DNA of 64,000 nt from contig NZ_JAKCFA010000002.1 of assembly GCF_024198215.1 (NCBI RefSeq), positions 558,001 to 622,000 of the forward strand, in the 5' to 3' direction. Positions 60,005 to 64,000 of this stretch are shown piece after piece. Below the pieces are notes generated by a model. It was given only the letters and a program-made list of their open reading frames with translations, made no database searches and had not been told where the DNA came from. The DNA is from Myxococcus qinghaiensis (GTDB lineage Bacteria; Myxococcota; Myxococcia; Myxococcales; Myxococcaceae). Position 1 is the first letter of the stretch. The number at the start of each line of letters is the position of its first letter. A program made the translations under genes and the position numbers.

Positions 60005-60796
60005 ATGCTTCGTGAGGATGCGAAGGACGTCGACATCGACAGGGCGCTCGCGCACTACGCCGAGCACGGCTATGCCCGGCTGGGGCGGGTCCTGGATGAG
60101 TCCGGGCTGGAGAGCCTGCGCGAGCGGGCGGACGACCTCATGCTCGGCCGGGTGGTGTACCCCGGCATGTTCTTCCAGCCGGATGCGACCACCGGACGCT
60201 ACGAGGACGCCCCGCTGGGCCTGGGGTGGCAGGGCCCGTCGCTGGACTACCGCAAGCTGGAGAAGCTGGAGAAGGACCCGCGCTTCCTCGCGTGGATGGA
60301 GAATCCGCTGTTCGAGCGCGTCGTCCGCGCACGCATCCCTGGCGACATCGTCCTCTACCGCGCCATCCTCTTCCACAAGGGCCAGGCCGGCGGAAGCAAC
60401 CTGCCCTGGCACCAGGATGGCGGCCGGCTGTGGGGCCTCACCCGCGAGCCGGAGCTCCAGTTGTGGACGGCCCTTGACGATGCCCCCGAGGACGGCGGCT
60501 GTCTGGAGGTGGTGCCCGGCACCCACAAGGCCGGACTGGTGACGGAGCTGGGCGGCGTCATTCCTCCGGACGCGGTGGCCGCCCAGGATGCGGAGCGCCG
60601 CGCCCTGCCCCTCCCAGCGCTCGCCGGCGAGGTCATCCTCGTGCACAACCACCTGTGGCACCGCTCCGGACGCGGCCGTCCCGGTGTGCGCCGCCGCGCC
60701 TTCTCCGCCTGCTACATGAGCGCGGACACCCGCTGCGTCCGCAAGAAGAAGGCGCCGCGCGTCTTCCCGCCGCTGTTCCGCCCCCCGTCTCTGTGA
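60005..60796 (+). CDS. phytanoyl-CoA dioxygenase family protein
   Basis: 263 residues of the PhyH family, Fe(II)/2-oxoglutarate-dependent hydroxylases. Iron ligands: His136 and Asp138 in PWHQDGG and the distal His in HNHLWHRSG; Arg-rich ARRRAFSACYMS matches the 2-oxoglutarate-binding region. Members hydroxylate fatty acids or natural products; substrate unknown. Divergent from the alpha/beta hydrolase, 107 bases apart. Confidence 0.9.
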   Translation: MLREDAKDVDIDRALAHYAEHGYARLGRVLDESGLESLRERADDLMLGRVVYPGMFFQPDATTGRYEDAPLGLGWQGPSLDYRKLEKLEKDPRFLAWMENPLFERVVRARIPGDIVLYRAILFHKGQAGGSNLPWHQDGGRLWGLTREPELQLWTALDDAPEDGGCLEVVPGTHKAGLVTELGGVIPPDAVAAQDAERRALPLPALAGEVILVHNHLWHRSGRGRPGVRRRAFSACYMSADTRCVRKKKAPRVFPPLFRPPSL

Positions 60797-60968
60797 CGGC
60801 TCAGCTCATGGGTGCGGGAGCGGTTTGAAGCGGCGGCCCGGTTGTCGCGGTCTGGCCTCGCTCACGGGGCCTCCGGGACAACTCGAAGGAATCAAGGCGG
60901 TCACCGACCTCGCACGCCCCGGAACGGACCTGGCGCCCTGACAGCGGCTGTGGTGCGGTCCATGGTCG

Positions 60969-61619
60969 TCATTGAGCTTCCCGCTCCCGCGACTCGGCAT
61001 GCTGTCGCGCCCGCTTCTCCACCGCGCGGAACGTGTCCGTCACTGCGTCCTTCTGGCCCATGCGAGCCAGGAAGCCTGGGATGGAGCCGGCTGGGTCCAC
61101 GGTGAAGCGATACACGGCATGGGACTTCTCCTCGCCACGAGGCTCCACGTGCCAGCTTCCTTCATTGAGGCGGAGGCGCACCGTGCCGCGACGCTGGGGA
61201 ATCGCGTCCGGCTCCGCCTGCCACCGCTGCGCGAACACGCCCGAGCCGTCCTCCGCCAGCTTGGACTCCAGCACCACGTTGCTGACGTAGTCCCGCGCGG
61301 ACACCACCGGCAGGTCCAATCTCGTGTAGGTGAGCTGCCCCTCGTCCGGCAACTCCTTCAACAGGCGGGACTCCTTCACGTACGGCATCCAGTGCCGATA
61401 GGCGTCCACGTCTCGCAGCACGGCTTGGACGTCCGCGGCGCTGGCGGCCAGCTCGCCCTCCGCCCAGACGTCCTTGGCCTGCGTCCCTGGCCGAGGCCGG
61501 ACCTTCACCACGTATGGCTTCTCAGCCACCGTGCTCCAAACCTCCGCCGCCTGGGAGGTCCCCGTGGCGAGCCCCAGCGCACAGGCGGCAAGTGCCGCCC
61601 CACTCCACAGCATCTTCAT
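60969..61619 (-). CDS. secreted START-domain protein
   Basis: 216 residues. Signal peptide (WSGAALAACALGLATGTSQAAEV), then a START/SRPBCC-type lipid-binding domain: AEGELAASAADVQAVLRDVDAYRHWMPYVKESRLL, YTRLDLPVVSARDYV, and a C-terminal helix region with PGFLARMGQKDAVTDTF. It probably binds a hydrophobic ligand in the envelope. ATG 61619 with AGGAAGA nearby is preferred over the longer open frame. Confidence 0.85.
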   Translation of the reverse strand: MKMLWSGAALAACALGLATGTSQAAEVWSTVAEKPYVVKVRPRPGTQAKDVWAEGELAASAADVQAVLRDVDAYRHWMPYVKESRLLKELPDEGQLTYTRLDLPVVSARDYVSNVVLESKLAEDGSGVFAQRWQAEPDAIPQRRGTVRLRLNEGSWHVEPRGEEKSHAVYRFTVDPAGSIPGFLARMGQKDAVTDTFRAVEKRARQHAESREREAQ

Positions 61620-61917
61620 GCGTTCTTCCTGGGCGACCCGAGCCCGGTGCGTCTTCGCTCCGCTTCCGACACACGAGCGCCCCGGCGAATTCGCGAGGAC
61701 ACACCGAGCCAGGGACCAGGGCAGCCACCAGGCCGCCAGCCATGACGGCACGGGGCCACCATGCAAGCAGCCGCGATGCGCTGATAGATGACCCCGCCTC
61801 TACAACGCCTGTCATGGCGCACGAGCTCCGCGTCGCCACGCGGCTGAATCCAAACCCCAGACGCCTTGACGCGCCCGAACCACACCGGCCGAGGTTCCGA
61901 AGTCGCTGCTTCGCCGC
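61620..61917. other. intergenic region without clear features
   Basis: 298 bases between the START-domain gene and the sensor kinase gene, both on the minus strand. I see no terminator-like hairpin, RNA gene or supported small ORF; it must contain the START gene promoter. Confidence 0.5.
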
Positions 61918-63981
61918 TCATCCCACCAGGTGCAGTCGGGTCATCGGCGGCACCAGCTCCCGGGCGCGCTGGCTCACGGGCAGGCACACGCGGAAGGTGC
62001 TGCCCCGGCCGACCTCGCTCTCCACGGAGATGTCCCCGCCGAAGCCGGTGACGATGCCGTGGCAGATGGACAGCCCCAGGCCCGTGCCCACCCCCACGGG
62101 CTTGGTGGTGAAGAACGGGTCGAAGATGCGCGCGCGCACGTCCGGCGCCATGCCCACGCCGGTGTCCTGCACCTCGATGATGACCCGCTCTCCCTGCGGA
62201 CGCAGGGTGACGCGCACCTCGTTCTGCTCCGGCCGCCCCTCGGGGATGGCGTGCGCGGCGTTGATGAGCAGGTTGAGGAACACCTGTCCGAAGCGGCCTT
62301 CGTTGCCCTCCACCGGAGGCACGTCACGGTAGTCGCGGATGATCTGCGCGCGCATCTTCAGCTCACCGCGCGCCATGGTGATGGCGGACTCCAGCACCGC
62401 CTGGAGGTTGACGGCGGTGGCGACCTCGTCGTCCCCGCGCGAGAAGGTCCGCAAGTCCCGGACGATTTGACGCACCCGGTGCGCGCCATCCACCGCCTCT
62501 CGCAGCACCTCCTCCATCTCCGACGTGCGCCCCGGCGGCAGCTCGCGCGCCACGGACTGCAGCTCCACGGACAGGAAGGACAGGTTGGAGAGCACGAAGG
62601 CGAGCGGGTTGTTGATTTCATGCGCCACGCCCGCCGCCAGCGTGCCCACCGCCGCCAGCCGGTCCGATACCACGAGCTGCGCCTGCATCGCCTTGCGGTC
62701 CGTCACGTCCAGCGACACCCCGCCCAACAGCCGCCGCCCCGAGTGCTCCTTCACGATGAAGCGATACGTGAGCCAGTGCCGCTCGGCCCCGTCCGGTGCC
62801 GGAATCATGCCCTCCGACGCGCGAGCCAACCCCGACTCGAGCACCGCCCGGTCCTCCCGCCGCACGCGGTCCGCCGACTCCGGAGGCATCAGGTTCATGT
62901 CGTCCAGCCGGTCCAGGCTCACGCTCTCCGACAGGCCGAAGAAGCGGCGGTACGGCTCGTTCACCCAGATGCGGCGGCCCTGCTCGTCCTTCATGTACGC
63001 CACCACGGGGCTGTGGTTCATGAAGGCGGCGAACAGCGCCTGCGACTCCTGCAGCGCGGCGAGCGCCGCGGCGCGCTCCTCCATCAAGGCCTGCCGCGCC
63101 TCGGCCTCGGCCGCGTTGCCCATGGCCGCGCCCAGCAGGCCCGCCATCAGCTCCAGCGTGCGCACGTCCCGGTCATCGAAGGCGTTCGGCTGACGCGAGC
63201 AGAGGTTGAGCGCGCCCACCGGCCGGGCCTCGCGCCACAGCGGCACGCACACCATGGAGCGCACCCCCACCTGCCGCGTGGCGCGCACGTTGACGCGCAC
63301 GTCGTCCTCGGTGTCGTCGGTGCGCATCACCTCGCCGCGCAGCAGGCTGGTGCCGGTGAGGCTCCCCTCCACCGGGAGACGAAAGCCCCTGTGTGGCAAC
63401 AGACATCCGGTGGCCGCCTGGTACTGCACGTACCCGTCCTCCACCAGCGCCACCGCCGCGCCGTCCGCGCCACAGAGGACGCGGGCGCGCTCGCACAGCA
63501 GGCTCATCACCCCGGCCAGGTCCAACCCCGCCAGCGTGACGTCCCCCTGCGTCTGGATGATGGAGGCCAGCCGCTCCATCTCCCCGCGCGCGGCGGCCTC
63601 CGACGTCTGGTGCTGCCTTCGCTTCGCCGAGCGCCGCTCCAACAGGTGCCTGCGCGCGCGAAGCTCCACCGGGGAGAAGGGCGCGACGAGGAACTCGTCC
63701 ACGCCCGCCGCCAGCAGGGGCGCCAGGCCCTCGTCCGTCGCGGAGCGGGACAACCCCAACACCAGCGGCTCCTCGGGCCTCGCGCGCGCTCGCAGCGCGT
63801 CCAGCCAGCGCGCATCCTCCGCGAGCCCCTCCGCCTCGACGATGAGCACGTCCACCCGGCCATGCACCAGCTCCACGCCGGCCTCGGAGGCTTCGGCCCG
63901 GACGAGCACCTCCTGCCCCTGGCGACGAAGCTCCTCCGCCACCGGGTGTTGAAGGTCAGCGCTGATGCACAGGTACTTCAT
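61918..63981 (-). CDS. GAF-PAS histidine kinase with degenerate receiver
   Basis: 687 residues, no TM helix. N-terminal receiver-like domain (1-115) whose phosphoacceptor position is Glu49 (VDVLIVEAEG) and whose Lys is Ala (FLVAPFSPVEL), so it cannot be phosphorylated normally. Then GAF (about 150-300; GVRSMVCVPLWREARPVGALNL), PAS (about 325-450; NHSPVVAYMKDEQGRRIWVNEPYRRFFG), HisKA with His in GVAHEINNPLAFV and HATPase with FLNLLINAAHAIPEG, QDTGVGMAPD and GTGLGLSIC. Cytoplasmic hybrid-like sensor; Glu49 may mimic a constantly phosphorylated state. Complete in the window, ending 19 bases before the right edge. Confidence 0.93.
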   Translation of the reverse strand: MKYLCISADLQHPVAEELRRQGQEVLVRAEASEAGVELVHGRVDVLIVEAEGLAEDARWLDALRARARPEEPLVLGLSRSATDEGLAPLLAAGVDEFLVAPFSPVELRARRHLLERRSAKRRQHQTSEAAARGEMERLASIIQTQGDVTLAGLDLAGVMSLLCERARVLCGADGAAVALVEDGYVQYQAATGCLLPHRGFRLPVEGSLTGTSLLRGEVMRTDDTEDDVRVNVRATRQVGVRSMVCVPLWREARPVGALNLCSRQPNAFDDRDVRTLELMAGLLGAAMGNAAEAEARQALMEERAAALAALQESQALFAAFMNHSPVVAYMKDEQGRRIWVNEPYRRFFGLSESVSLDRLDDMNLMPPESADRVRREDRAVLESGLARASEGMIPAPDGAERHWLTYRFIVKEHSGRRLLGGVSLDVTDRKAMQAQLVVSDRLAAVGTLAAGVAHEINNPLAFVLSNLSFLSVELQSVARELPPGRTSEMEEVLREAVDGAHRVRQIVRDLRTFSRGDDEVATAVNLQAVLESAITMARGELKMRAQIIRDYRDVPPVEGNEGRFGQVFLNLLINAAHAIPEGRPEQNEVRVTLRPQGERVIIEVQDTGVGMAPDVRARIFDPFFTTKPVGVGTGLGLSICHGIVTGFGGDISVESEVGRGSTFRVCLPVSQRARELVPPMTRLHLVG

Positions 63982-64000
63982 CCGTTCCTTCCCGCCTCGG

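Noticed and set aside
61620-61917. Small ORFs between the START-domain gene and the kinase
   Set aside because: No ribosome site or coding-like composition.

Overview
The window is dense, high-GC DNA with almost no non-coding space. It looks like a chromosomal segment of a predatory or fruiting myxobacterium (Myxococcaceae or a close relative). Grounds seen in the sequence: a myxococcus-type cysteine-rich repeat followed by a long PVETDAG linker in a giant lipoprotein, an ELWxxDGT repeat protein, an FHA-GAF-adenylate cyclase coupled to a membrane Ser/Thr kinase, a GAF-type sigma-54 activator, sigma-54 promoter candidates and several lipobox proteins. I saw no rRNA, tRNA, CRISPR array, transposase or phage gene, and no sharp base-composition break that would mark an island.

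Left part (1-12,324). A Fur-controlled iron-uptake cluster on the minus strand (TonB, a PepSY-type siderophore reductase, and a Fiu-like receptor that runs off the left edge), then a Nudix hydrolase, then gltB-gltD glutamate synthase on the plus strand, facing a small unknown protein. Middle-left (12,550-31,951): an ELWxxDGT repeat protein, Rnk, an orphan ParA ATPase diverging from an MBL-fold enzyme plus sigma-54 activator pair, a 777-residue unknown protein, a GIDE-like membrane protein, the kinase/cyclase pair, TruD with a repetitive tail, and a sigma/anti-sigma/STN-bactofilin-like membrane protein operon.

Middle-right (32,156-45,476): a two-gene iron-sulfur flavin oxidase resembling HcnABC, sarcosine and opine oxidases, a secreted trypsin-like protease behind a sigma-54 promoter candidate, an SDR-fold protein lacking its catalytic Tyr and Lys, a universal stress protein, a DMT-like transporter, a secreted bactofilin-like repeat protein, PlsC, exonuclease III and a 1,410-residue amidohydrolase lipoprotein.

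Right part (45,886-63,981). The most interesting region is a four-gene envelope operon: a 1,779-residue multicopper oxidase lipoprotein made of three two-domain units, a YVTN beta-propeller, a tandem SCO copper chaperone, and a cytochrome c fused to a type-1 periplasmic binding protein. In the oxidase the type 1 copper motifs survive only in unit 1 and the other trinuclear motifs only in unit 2, the permuted order I associate with MnxG/MofA-type manganese oxidases. I propose this operon as an undescribed periplasmic copper redox system; its substrate is unknown. It is followed by a DUF4336-like protein, a convergent OmpR/HAMP-kinase two-component pair, an alpha/beta hydrolase, a phytanoyl-CoA dioxygenase-like protein, a START-domain secreted protein and a GAF-PAS histidine kinase with a degenerate receiver domain.
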